From Amycolatopsis regifaucium (GTDB lineage Bacteria; Actinomycetota; Actinomycetes; Mycobacteriales; Pseudonocardiaceae): a stretch of 64,000 bases of DNA. Below the pieces are notes generated by a model. The model saw only the letters and a program-made list of their open reading frames with translations. It was not told the DNA's origin and did no database searches. A program made the position numbers and the translations under genes. Shown here piece by piece: positions 56,871 through 64,000 of the stretch (within the stretch, counting starts at the first letter, position 1; every line of letters starts with the position of its first letter). Where the stretch lies: contig NZ_LQCI01000014.1 of the NCBI RefSeq assembly GCF_001613935.1, positions 285,473 through 349,472 of the forward strand, read 5' to 3'.

Positions 56871-57327
56871 CGGCGAACTCATCGTCGTCGGCCTCTTCCC
56901 GTGGCGCCTTGTACGGGTCGGGTTCGCCGGCGTGCTGCGCCCCCGTCGCACGGCGGGCGACCTCCGCGTCGGCTTCCCTGGCCTTCGCGAGGAGATCCTC
57001 GATCCGCTTCGCGTCCTCAGGAATGCTGTCGGCCACGAAGGTGAGCGTCGGAGTGTAGCGAACCCCGGTGCCCTGTCCGACCTTCGTCCGCAGGACACCG
57101 CGGGCGGATTCCAGCGCCGCCGCGGCACCCGTGTGGTCGGGGGTGGACTCGAGGTTTTCGCCGAGCACCGTGTAGTAGACCGTGGCGTCGTGCAGGTCGG
57201 CCGTGATCTTCGTGTCGGTGATCGTCACATAATCGAGCCGCGGATCCTTGATGTCGTGCTCGATCGCGTGGGCGACGATCTGTGAGATCCGCTTGGCGAG
57301 CTTACGAGCCCGAGCGGGGTCGGCCAT
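56851..57327 (-). CDS. rbfA: Ribosome-binding factor A
   Basis: The 158-residue 30S maturation factor has RKLAKRISQIVAHAIEHDIKDPRLDYVTITDTKITADLHDATVYYTVLG and the KH-like RYTPTLTFVADSIPEDAKRIEDLL. An acidic tail follows. GAGGAGACG precedes the ATG. It stands after infB and the DUF503 gene, the usual order. Confidence 0.96.
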   Translation of the reverse strand: MADPARARKLAKRISQIVAHAIEHDIKDPRLDYVTITDTKITADLHDATVYYTVLGENLESTPDHTGAAAALESARGVLRTKVGQGTGVRYTPTLTFVADSIPEDAKRIEDLLAKAREADAEVARRATGAQHAGEPDPYKAPREEADDDEFADEESRS

Positions 57328-57355
57328 GGGATTCGTCTCCTCGAAAATCTGTCTG

Positions 57356-57649
57356 TCAGTCGTCCGGGCCGAGTAGCCGGCGGTGGGCGGAGAGCAGTTC
57401 GAACTCCGGCCTGCCTGCCACCAGCCGCTCACACGAGTCGAGCACGTCCCGGACGTGCTCGCCAGTCGCGGCGACCACGGCCACACCGATCAGTGCCCGC
57501 CGGTGCAGGTCCTGGTGACCCGCTTCGGCGACGGAGACGTCGAAACGCCTGCGTACCTCGGCCAGCACCGGCTTGATCACGGATCGCTTCTGCTTGAGCG
57601 AATGGACGTCGCCCAGCAGGATGTCGAGCTCCAAGGCTCCGATGAACAT
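57356..57649 (-). CDS. DUF503 (YlxP-like) protein
   Basis: The 97-residue protein (MFIGALELDILLGDVHSLKQKRSVIKPVLAEVRRRFDVSVAEAG, RALIGVAVVA) is a full-length DUF503 member, nearly always found between infB and rbfA and linked to ribosome maturation. It follows the infB hairpin by about 30 bp; no strong ribosome binding site is visible. Confidence 0.92.
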   Translation of the reverse strand: MFIGALELDILLGDVHSLKQKRSVIKPVLAEVRRRFDVSVAEAGHQDLHRRALIGVAVVAATGEHVRDVLDSCERLVAGRPEFELLSAHRRLLGPDD

Positions 57650-57681
57650 GTGGGGTTCTGGGTTGGGTCGGAAGGTGAAGC

Positions 57682-57713
57682 GGCGCTCCCCCGCCCAGAT
57701 GCGGGGGAGCGCC
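57682..57713 (-). terminator. Hairpin between infB and the DUF503 gene
   Basis: GGCGCTCCCCCGC (57682-57694) pairs perfectly with GCGGGGGAGCGCC (57701-57713) over 6 nt. It lies 11 bp past the infB stop codon with no U-tract, so it may attenuate rather than stop transcription into DUF503-rbfA. Confidence 0.65.
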
Positions 57714-57723
57714 GCCGTGTCAC

Positions 57724-60700
57724 TTACGCACGCGGCTTTTCGCGCTGTTCGTAGGTCTCGATGATGTCGCCGACCTTGAGGTCGCTGTACGACCCCAGTG
57801 TCAGACCACACTCGAAGCCGTCGCGAACCTCGACCACGTCGTCCTTGAACCGCCGCAGCGAGCTGATCGGCAGGTTCTCGGCGATGACGTTCGAGTCGCG
57901 GAGCAGACGAGCCCGCGCGTTACGGCGGATCTCACCCGAGATGACGAGACAACCGGCGATGGTACCGATCTTCGACGACTTGAAGACGTCGCGGATCTCC
58001 GCCTTGCCGAGCTCGACCTCTTCGTACTCCGGCTTGAGCATGCCCTTCAGGGCCTGCTCGATCTCTTCGATCGCCTGGTAGATGACCGTGTAGTACCGGA
58101 CGTCGACGCCTTCGCGGGTGGCCCGCTCGGTCGCCTTGCCCTGCGCACGGACGTTGAAGCCCAGGACGATCGCGTCGGACGCGGTCGCCAGGTCGATGTC
58201 GGACTCGGTGACGCCACCGACACCGCGGTGGACGACGTTGAGTTCGACGTCGTCGCCGACCTCGAGCTGCACCAGCGAGGCTTCGAGCGCCTCGACGGTA
58301 CCGGAGTTGTCACCCTTGATGATCAGGTTGAGGCTGTTCGTCTCCTTCAAGGCGGAGTCGAGGTCCTCGAGGCTGACCCGCTTGCGACGCGACGCGTTGA
58401 GGGCGTTGCGCGTCCGGGCGGAACGGCGCTCGGCGATCTGCCGGGCGACGCGGTCCTCGTCGACCACCAGGAAGGTGTCGCCCGCGCCCGGCACCGAGGT
58501 GAACCCGATGACCTGGACGGGACGCGAGGGCAGCGCCTCGGTGACGTCGACGTTGTGCTCGTCGACCATCCGGCGGACGCGACCGTAGGCGTCACCCGCC
58601 ACGACCGAGTCACCGACGCGCAGCGTGCCTCGCTGCACCAGCACCGTGGCCACCGGACCGCGACCGCGGTCGAGGTGGGCCTCGATCGCGACACCCTGGG
58701 CCTCCATGTCCGGGTTGGCCCGGAGGTCCAGCGCGGCGTCGGCGGTCAGCAGGATCGCCTCGAGCAGGCCGTCGATGTTGATGTTCTGCCGCGCGGAGAT
58801 CTCGACGAACATCGTGTCGCCGCCGTACTCCTCGGCGACCAGCCCGTACTCGGTCAGCTGCTGCCGGATCTTGTCCGGGTTCGAGCCTTCCTTGTCGATC
58901 TTGTTGATCGCGACCACGATCGGCGCCTTCGCGGCCTGCGCGTGGTTGATCGCCTCGACCGTCTGCGGCATCACACCGTCGTCGGCCGCCACCACGATCA
59001 CCGCGATGTCGGTCGAGTTCGCACCACGGGCACGCATGGCGGTGAACGCCTCGTGACCGGGGGTGTCGATGAAGGTGATCAGACGCGGGTTGCCTTCGAG
59101 CTCGGTCTCGATCTGGTAGGCGCCGATGTGCTGGGTGATGCCACCGGCTTCACCTTCGCGCACCTTCGTCTTGCGGATCGTGTCGAGCAGTCGGGTCTTA
59201 CCGTGGTCGACGTGACCCATGATGGTCACGACCGGCGGCCTGACCTGCAGGTCCTCTTCTTCACCCGCGTCTTCGCCGTAGGTGATGTCGAAGGTCTCCA
59301 GGAGCTCCCGGTCCTCTTCCTCGGGACTGACGACCTGAACGTTGTAGTTCATTTCGCCGCCGAGCAGTTCCAGGATGTCGTCGGACACCGACTGCGTCGC
59401 CGTGACCATCTCACCGAGGTGGAAGAGCACCTGCACCAGCGAAGCCGGGTTGGCGTCGATCTTCTCGGCGAAGTCGGTCAGCGAGGCACCGCGCGGAAGC
59501 CGGATCGTCTCGCCCTGGCCCTTGGGCAGGCGGACGCCGCCGACGCTGGGCGCCTGCATGTTGTCCATGTATTCCTGGCGCTTCTGCCGCTTCGACTTGC
59601 GACCCTTGCGCGAGGGACCACCGGGACGCCCGAAGGCACCCGCGGTACCGCCACGGCCACCGGGGCCACCACGGCCACCGCCGCCGCGGAAACCGCCGCC
59701 ACCGGCCGGGGCACCGCCGCCGCCACCGGGGCCACCGCCACCGGGACGGAAACCGCCGCCACCGCCGCCGGGACGGAAACCGCCACCGCCGCCACCGCCA
59801 CCGGGACCGCCGCGGAAACCTCCGCCGCCGCCACCGGGACCGCCACGAGCGCCGCCACCGGGGCCACCACGGGCTCCGCCGCCGGGGCCACCGCGGCCGG
59901 CACCGGGACCACCGGCCGGACGGGCCGGGCGGCCCGGCATCATGCCGGGGTTCGGGCGCGGGGGCATGTTGCCCGGGTTGGGCCGGTTACCACCGGGAGC
60001 GCCGCCACCGGGACGCGGGGCCGGCCGGTCGCCGCCCTGCCCGCCACCGGGACGCGGCGGACGGTTGTCGCCGCCCTGCTGGTTCCCACCAGGACGCGGA
60101 CCCGACGGACGCGGGGCCGGGGAACCGGAACCCACACCGAACGGGTTGTTGCCGACGCGCGGGGTACGCGGGCCGGGCTTCGGACCGCCGGGCTTGGGAC
60201 CCTGCGGCTTCGGCGGCACGACCGAACCCTGCGACGGCGTCGAGGACGACGGCGGGGTGGCCGGTGCTGCCGGGGTTTCCTTGGTTTCGGACTGCTTCGG
60301 CTCGGCCGGAGCGGCCTTCGCCGCCGGAGCCACCTCTTCCTTGGGCGCCGGCGGCTTGGGGCCGGGGCGCGGACCCGGGCGGACACCCGGGGTGGCGGGG
60401 CGGGACGGCTGCTGGGCCGGGGCCGACGGAGCGGACGCCGCGGGGGCGGAGGCCGCCGGAGCCTCGGTCTGAGCCGCGGGCGCGGGCTGAGCCTGCTTCG
60501 CGGCCGGAGCCGGGGCGGCGGGCTTCGCGGGCGGCGCGGGTGAAGGACGCGGGCCGGGGGTCGGAACAGACTTCTTCTTGCCGTCCTTGGACGGGTACGC
60601 GTCACGGAGACGGCGGGCGACCGGCGCCTCGACGGTGGACGACGCGGACTTCACGAACTCGCCCTGTTCCTTCAACTTGGCGAGAACTTCCTTGCTGGTG

Positions 60701-60747
60701 ATGCCGAGCTCTTTCGCGAGCTCATGTACTCGGGCCTTGCCTGGCAC
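57724..60747 (-). CDS. infB: Translation initiation factor IF-2
   Basis: The 1007-residue GTPase has the N-terminal KARVHELAKELGITSKEVLAKLKEQGEFVKSASSTVEAPVARRL domain, a long Pro/Ala-rich stretch, a Gly-rich stretch (about residues 190-385) built of GGFRPGGGG-like repeats, then the GTPase: GHVDHGKTRLLD (G1), DTPGHEAF (G3) and NKIDKEG (G4), followed by the C domains. The GTG at 60747 with GAGGAG upstream matches the family start PGKARVHE better than an ATG 12 nt earlier. Confidence 0.97.
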   Translation of the reverse strand: MPGKARVHELAKELGITSKEVLAKLKEQGEFVKSASSTVEAPVARRLRDAYPSKDGKKKSVPTPGPRPSPAPPAKPAAPAPAAKQAQPAPAAQTEAPAASAPAASAPSAPAQQPSRPATPGVRPGPRPGPKPPAPKEEVAPAAKAAPAEPKQSETKETPAAPATPPSSSTPSQGSVVPPKPQGPKPGGPKPGPRTPRVGNNPFGVGSGSPAPRPSGPRPGGNQQGGDNRPPRPGGGQGGDRPAPRPGGGAPGGNRPNPGNMPPRPNPGMMPGRPARPAGGPGAGRGGPGGGARGGPGGGARGGPGGGGGGFRGGPGGGGGGGGFRPGGGGGGFRPGGGGPGGGGGAPAGGGGFRGGGGRGGPGGRGGTAGAFGRPGGPSRKGRKSKRQKRQEYMDNMQAPSVGGVRLPKGQGETIRLPRGASLTDFAEKIDANPASLVQVLFHLGEMVTATQSVSDDILELLGGEMNYNVQVVSPEEEDRELLETFDITYGEDAGEEEDLQVRPPVVTIMGHVDHGKTRLLDTIRKTKVREGEAGGITQHIGAYQIETELEGNPRLITFIDTPGHEAFTAMRARGANSTDIAVIVVAADDGVMPQTVEAINHAQAAKAPIVVAINKIDKEGSNPDKIRQQLTEYGLVAEEYGGDTMFVEISARQNINIDGLLEAILLTADAALDLRANPDMEAQGVAIEAHLDRGRGPVATVLVQRGTLRVGDSVVAGDAYGRVRRMVDEHNVDVTEALPSRPVQVIGFTSVPGAGDTFLVVDEDRVARQIAERRSARTRNALNASRRKRVSLEDLDSALKETNSLNLIIKGDNSGTVEALEASLVQLEVGDDVELNVVHRGVGGVTESDIDLATASDAIVLGFNVRAQGKATERATREGVDVRYYTVIYQAIEEIEQALKGMLKPEYEEVELGKAEIRDVFKSSKIGTIAGCLVISGEIRRNARARLLRDSNVIAENLPISSLRRFKDDVVEVRDGFECGLTLGSYSDLKVGDIIETYEQREKPRA

Positions 60748-60833
60748 AGCTCTCCTCATCTGGGGAGGCCGGCGGCAGACCCGCAGACCTCGTCCTATTG
60801 TCGCGCGTTCATTGATTCAGCTTCACGGCTGAC

Positions 60834-61220
60834 TCATGACGGGTCGACCTGCTTCCTGATTCCATCCGGCACCGGGGATGTCCCGGCGCCCTTAGCCTTC
60901 GGCGAGTGCTCCAGGCGTTCGTGGACACCCTGGGCGTCGAGCGACCCCGTCACACGAAGTGCCCGGGGAAATGCCCTGCGCCGCTCGGCCTTGGCCAGAC
61001 AGTCCGGCACGGGGTGCAACCAAGCACCCCGGCCCGGCAACCGCCGACCTTCGTCGACGATCAGCCGCCCGTCCGCCGCGACCACTCGCAGCAACTCGCC
61101 GATCAAGGCCCGCCGACGGCATCCCACACAGGTGCGAACCGGAGTTTTCCGGTCATCCTGAGTGTCGGTCGCCGTCCGCGGGCTCTGAACCACTCGTAAG
61201 TCTAGCGCTTCGACCTTCAC
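60834..61220 (-). CDS. ylxR: YlxR-family RNA-binding protein
   Basis: The 128-residue protein has the YlxR core PVRTCVGCRRRALIGELLRVVAADGRLIVDEGRRLPGRGAWLHPVPDCLAKAERRRAFPRALR; the family has recently been tied to RNase P activity. It always lies between nusA and infB. The GTG overlaps the nusA stop (GTGA). About 27 residues precede the core. Confidence 0.93.
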   Translation of the reverse strand: MKVEALDLRVVQSPRTATDTQDDRKTPVRTCVGCRRRALIGELLRVVAADGRLIVDEGRRLPGRGAWLHPVPDCLAKAERRRAFPRALRVTGSLDAQGVHERLEHSPKAKGAGTSPVPDGIRKQVDPS

Positions 61221-62257
61221 TCAGCCGAACCGGTTGCCGCGGCTGGCCGCGCCTGCCCGGCGTGTGCTTCGTCACCCTGCTCGGGGGCGGCGTCGCTGCG
61301 GATGTCGATCCGCCATCCGGTCAGGCGCGCGGCGAGGCGGGCGTTCTGCCCTTCCTTGCCGATCGCGAGTGAAAGCTGGAAGTCCGGGACGACGACACGA
61401 GCGGTCTTGGCCCGCTCGTCGACGACCCGTACTGACACAACCTTCGCGGGCGACAGCGCATTCCCGACGAACCTGGCCGGGTCGTCGGAGAAGTCGATGA
61501 TGTCGATCTTCTCACCCGCGAGTTCGCTCATCACGTTGCGCACGCGCGCGCCGACCGGGCCGATGCACGCGCCCTTGGCGTTGACGCCGGGCACCGTCGA
61601 GCGGACCGCGATCTTGGTCCGGTGTCCCGGCTCGCGCGCGACGGCGGAGATTTCGACCGTGCCGTCGGCGATTTCGGGGACCTCGAGGGCGAACAGCTTG
61701 CGCACCAGGTTCGGATGCGACCGCGACAGCGTGATCTGCGGGCCGCGGTTACCGCGCGCGACGGTGACGACGTAGGCCTTGATCCGGCTGCCGTGCTCGT
61801 AGGACTCGCCGGGCACCTGCTCGACCGAAGGCAGCACGCCTTCGATGTCGCCGACCTGGATGACGACCATGCCGCGGGCGTTGGCGCGCGCGTCGCGCTG
61901 CACCACCCCGGCGACGATCTCGCCCTCCTTGGCGGAGAACTCGCCGAAGGTCTTCTCGTGTTCGGCGTCGCGCAGACGCTGCAGGATGACCTGCCGCGCG
62001 GTGGTCGCGGCGATCCGCCCGAAACCTTCGGGGGTGTCGTCCCATTCCTCGTCGGTCTGGCCGTCCGGGGTGAGGGTGTGCGCGAGCACGCGCACCAGCC
62101 CGGTCTTGTGGTCGATGTCGATTCGGGCGTGCGGCTGGTGGCCCTCGGTGTGCTTGTACGCGGTAAGCAGCGCGGTCTCGATCGCTTCGATCACCGTCTC
62201 GAAGGGGATGTCCTTGTCCCGTTCGATCGCGCGCAGCGCGGCGATGTCGACGTTCAC
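61217..62257 (-). CDS. nusA: Transcription termination/antitermination factor NusA
   Basis: The 346-residue protein has the RNAP-binding N-terminal domain (MNVDIAALRAIERDKDIPFETVIEAIETAL), an S1 domain (GEIVAGVVQRDARANARGMVVIQVGDIEGVLP) and two KH domains (GACIGPVGARVRNVMSELAGEKIDIIDFSDDP and SLAIGKEGQNARLAARLTGWRIDIRS). It lacks the acidic C-terminal repeats, as usual in actinobacteria. Overlaps rimP and ylxR by 4 nt each. Confidence 0.97.
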   Translation of the reverse strand: MNVDIAALRAIERDKDIPFETVIEAIETALLTAYKHTEGHQPHARIDIDHKTGLVRVLAHTLTPDGQTDEEWDDTPEGFGRIAATTARQVILQRLRDAEHEKTFGEFSAKEGEIVAGVVQRDARANARGMVVIQVGDIEGVLPSVEQVPGESYEHGSRIKAYVVTVARGNRGPQITLSRSHPNLVRKLFALEVPEIADGTVEISAVAREPGHRTKIAVRSTVPGVNAKGACIGPVGARVRNVMSELAGEKIDIIDFSDDPARFVGNALSPAKVVSVRVVDERAKTARVVVPDFQLSLAIGKEGQNARLAARLTGWRIDIRSDAAPEQGDEAHAGQARPAAATGSAE

Positions 62258-62793
62258 TTCGGCTCCTCCTTCGGTTCGGTGGTGGCGGCGTTCAGAGCCG
62301 ACGCATCGGTTTCCAACAGTTTCAGGTCCTCGGCAGGTGGTTGCTTGAACTCGATCTCGATGACCGCCTTGGCCACCGAGGCGTATACGACGTCCCGGAC
62401 CTCGCCGTCGACGAGCACGCGCGCGGACTTCTCCCCCGCGTGGCCGACGCGGCCGACGAACGGAGCGCCCTCGGCGGGGGTGACCTTGACGAGGCGGAAC
62501 TTCGCGCGGCGCCAGTGCCTTCGCTGGGTCAGCGGCCGGTCCAGCCCCGGTGAGGTCACTTCGAGGGTGTACGCGCTGGCGAGCACGTGCTCGTTCTCGT
62601 CGAGCACGGCGGAGACGGCGCGGCTGACGCTCGCCACCTCGTCCAGCCCGACGCCTTCGTCCCCGTCGACCACGACCTTCACCAGCTGACGGCGGCCTGC
62701 TTGCTGGACCTCGAAGGAATCGAGGTCGAAACCCGCGGCCTTGACGGCTTCGGCCACGATGGGCTCCAGCCTGCTGGCGAGGTCGTTGGGCAC
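62254..62793 (-). CDS. rimP: Ribosome maturation factor RimP
   Basis: The 179-residue 30S factor has LEPIVAEAVKAAGFDLDSFEVQQAGRRQLVKVVVDGDEGVGLDEVASVSRAVSAVLDE and TLEVTSPGLDRPLTQRRHWRRA, the family core. GTG at 62793 with AGGAGC 10 nt upstream. First gene of rimP-nusA-ylxR-infB, with the first three overlapping by 4 nt. Confidence 0.96.
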   Translation of the reverse strand: MPNDLASRLEPIVAEAVKAAGFDLDSFEVQQAGRRQLVKVVVDGDEGVGLDEVASVSRAVSAVLDENEHVLASAYTLEVTSPGLDRPLTQRRHWRRAKFRLVKVTPAEGAPFVGRVGHAGEKSARVLVDGEVRDVVYASVAKAVIEIEFKQPPAEDLKLLETDASALNAATTEPKEEPK

Positions 62794-62928
62794 GGTGGAG
62801 CGCTCCTGTTCGGCGGTGGACGACCCGGCGGCGTGGATCCGGGTTCGGTAGTGGACCAGCTTATCTGGTGACCCCGGTGTGACGCGCGAGCGGCGGCCCC
62901 GCGCGGGGTACTGGCAGGATGGGGCGGC

Positions 62929-63867
62929 GTGACCGGAAGACCGACCGAGCCCACCTTGCCGAGCCGTCGTACTTTCCTGCGCGTGGGAGCGCTGGCCGCG
63001 TTGGCCGTGCCGTTGGCGGCCGCCTGCTCGCCAGGCTACGACGAAAGCCCGGATCCACTGGCCCCACTGCTGAGCGCCGCAGAGGCCGACGCGGCGGGCG
63101 CGAAAGCGCTGACCGGCGCCGAAGCCGAGGCGGTCGCGACGGCACGAGCGGCGCACGCGGCGGCGCTCAAGACCGAGGTGGACCGGCTCAACCGGCCGAA
63201 ACCGACGCAGTCCGGCCCGGCCGAGAACGCGCCGTCGTCCTTGGAGGGACTCAAGGAACGGCTCGCCCAGGCCCGCAAGCAGGCCGAGGGTCTCGTGCCT
63301 TCGCTCCCCCGCTACCGCGCGGGGATGGTCGCCTCCATCGCGGCGGGCTGCGCGGCACTGCAGCAGAGTTCGGACCAGCTCGGCCGGGGCGACGACGCCG
63401 GCCCCGTCACGGTGCCCGCCGGTCCCCCGCTGAGCCAGGAGGCGGCGGAGGCAGTGCAACAGGCGCTGGCCGCCGAACATGCCGCGAGCTGGGTGTACGG
63501 CCTGGTGAGCGCTTACCTCCCGGCGGCCTTCAGCGGCGCGGTGACGCGGGGCTCGGCCGAGCACGTCAAACGGCGGGACGTCTGCGAACGGATGCTGTCC
63601 GCGGCGGGCCAGTCACCCGCGGGCCCGGAGGCCGCGTACGTGCCGCCGAAACCGGTGACCGACGCGAACTCGGCGATGGAACTGGTGGCGACCGCCGAAG
63701 CGGACGCGGCGGCGGCTTGGCTCGGCGTGATCGACCGGACCGACGACACCGCCTTGCGGGCGACGGCGTTGAACGCGCTGATCGGTTCGGCGCGGCGCGG
63801 GACGGCCTGGCGGGCGGAGTTCGGCGCGAAGCCGGTGGCGATCGCTATGCCGGGTCAGACGGCGTAA
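62929..63867 (+). CDS. Tat-signal lipoprotein with ferritin-like domain (DUF4439)
   Basis: The 312-residue protein starts with a twin-Arg signal and lipobox (PSRRTFLRVGALAALAVPLAAACSPG), then a helical middle region rich in Ala/Glu, and a C-terminal four-helix stretch of DUF4439 type (QQALAAEHAASWVYGLVSAYLPAAFSGAVTRGSAEHVKRRDVCERML, then ELVATAEADAAAAWLGVID). Divergent from rimP, like Rv2844 in mycobacteria. The function is unknown. Confidence 0.82.
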   Translation: MTGRPTEPTLPSRRTFLRVGALAALAVPLAAACSPGYDESPDPLAPLLSAAEADAAGAKALTGAEAEAVATARAAHAAALKTEVDRLNRPKPTQSGPAENAPSSLEGLKERLAQARKQAEGLVPSLPRYRAGMVASIAAGCAALQQSSDQLGRGDDAGPVTVPAGPPLSQEAAEAVQQALAAEHAASWVYGLVSAYLPAAFSGAVTRGSAEHVKRRDVCERMLSAAGQSPAGPEAAYVPPKPVTDANSAMELVATAEADAAAAWLGVIDRTDDTALRATALNALIGSARRGTAWRAEFGAKPVAIAMPGQTA

Positions 63868-63903
63868 GCCTCTTCGCGCAGCTTCGGGTCCTACCGCGCG
63901 TGA

Positions 63904-63936
63904 GATGAAAGGCCCCTTCATTGAGCCTTTTTCATC
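63904..63936. repeat. Family A arm forming a small hairpin
   Basis: GATGAAAGGC (63904-63913) pairs with GCCTTTTTCATC (63925-63936), with two extra T. The segment ATGAAAGGCCCCTTCATTG matches the right arm of the copy at 33805-33861. It lies 37 bp past the ferritin-like gene. Confidence 0.65.
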
Positions 63937-64000
63937 GTGTTTGTTCGAGGGTGAGAATGGCTTTGGTGAGGGTGGTGACGCGGTGGGTGCTGCAGCGGGC
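63932..64000 (-). CDS. 3' end of an unidentified gene (possibly a transposase)
   Basis: Reading leftward from the window edge, 22 codons stay open to a TGA at 63932-63934: ARCSTHRVTTLTKAILTLEQ then TR. The ending resembles C termini of some IS transposases but is far too short to be sure. The rest lies outside the window. Confidence 0.3.
   Translation of the reverse strand, partial: ARCSTHRVTTLTKAILTLEQTR

Noticed and set aside
59620..59940. Repeated short units resembling a CRISPR or tandem array
   Set aside because: These are in-frame Gly-rich codon repeats inside infB; there are no equal-length spacers.
58228..60543. 771-codon open frame opposite infB, with Thr/Ala/Gly repeats
   Set aside because: The repeats are the complement of the Gly-rich region of IF-2; no start signal or family match.
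1..64000. tRNA or rRNA genes
   Set aside because: I saw no tRNA-like T-loop (GGTTCGAATCC type) with acceptor stem or any rRNA sequence while reading; a tRNAscan run would be the proper test.

Overview
The window is about 72% GC chromosomal DNA from a filamentous actinomycete of the Pseudonocardiaceae type, most likely Amycolatopsis. This rests on very high third-position GC, frequent GTG starts, GTGA/ATGA stop-start overlaps, many leaderless promoters, and a gene order that repeatedly matches the Mycobacterium tuberculosis Rv2743c-Rv2844 segment from memory. No taxon marker was searched, so genus is inference.

Left arm (1-7 kb): a truncated methyltransferase diverges from a ParA-like ATPase, a Nei-type DNA glycosylase, an adenosine-deaminase-family enzyme, a structured intergenic element that may be a small RNA, a GNAT acetyltransferase, pyrD, and an allophanate-hydrolase-like protein that has lost two catalytic residues.

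Envelope stress and conserved core (7-19 kb): pspM-pspA, an ECF41 sigma factor with its carboxymuconolactone-decarboxylase-type partner, clgR with a good ClgR box, then pncC/cinA, pgsA, rimO, argA and ftsK. In mycobacteria clgR-pspA-pspM form one operon; here the ECF41 module sits between clgR and pspA.

Accessory stretch (19-26 kb): an acyltransferase, a decayed flavodoxin gene, a WXG-like/DUF1023 hydrolase/lipoprotein operon, transporters, a DUF305 lipoprotein and a pentapeptide-repeat protein.

Second core block (26-48 kb): rnj-dapA, a Ser/Thr kinase, ACT protein-thyX, an RHH regulator with a DUF4097 protein, a YcaQ-type glycosylase, GtrA, dapB, an M16 peptidase, pnp, rpsO, ribF, truB and two exporters. 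A TetR-PPDK-phosphatase module (48.6-52.4 kb) carries two copies of one palindromic operator, followed by an orphan SecY paralogue.

Translation block (53-63 kb): nrnA, rbfA, a DUF503 gene, infB, ylxR, nusA and rimP, all on the minus strand, plus a TRM11-like methyltransferase and two exported proteins.

Scattered between genes, almost always just past stop codons, are two families of near-perfect inverted repeats. They look like lineage-specific terminator or repeat elements and are among the least explained features of the window.
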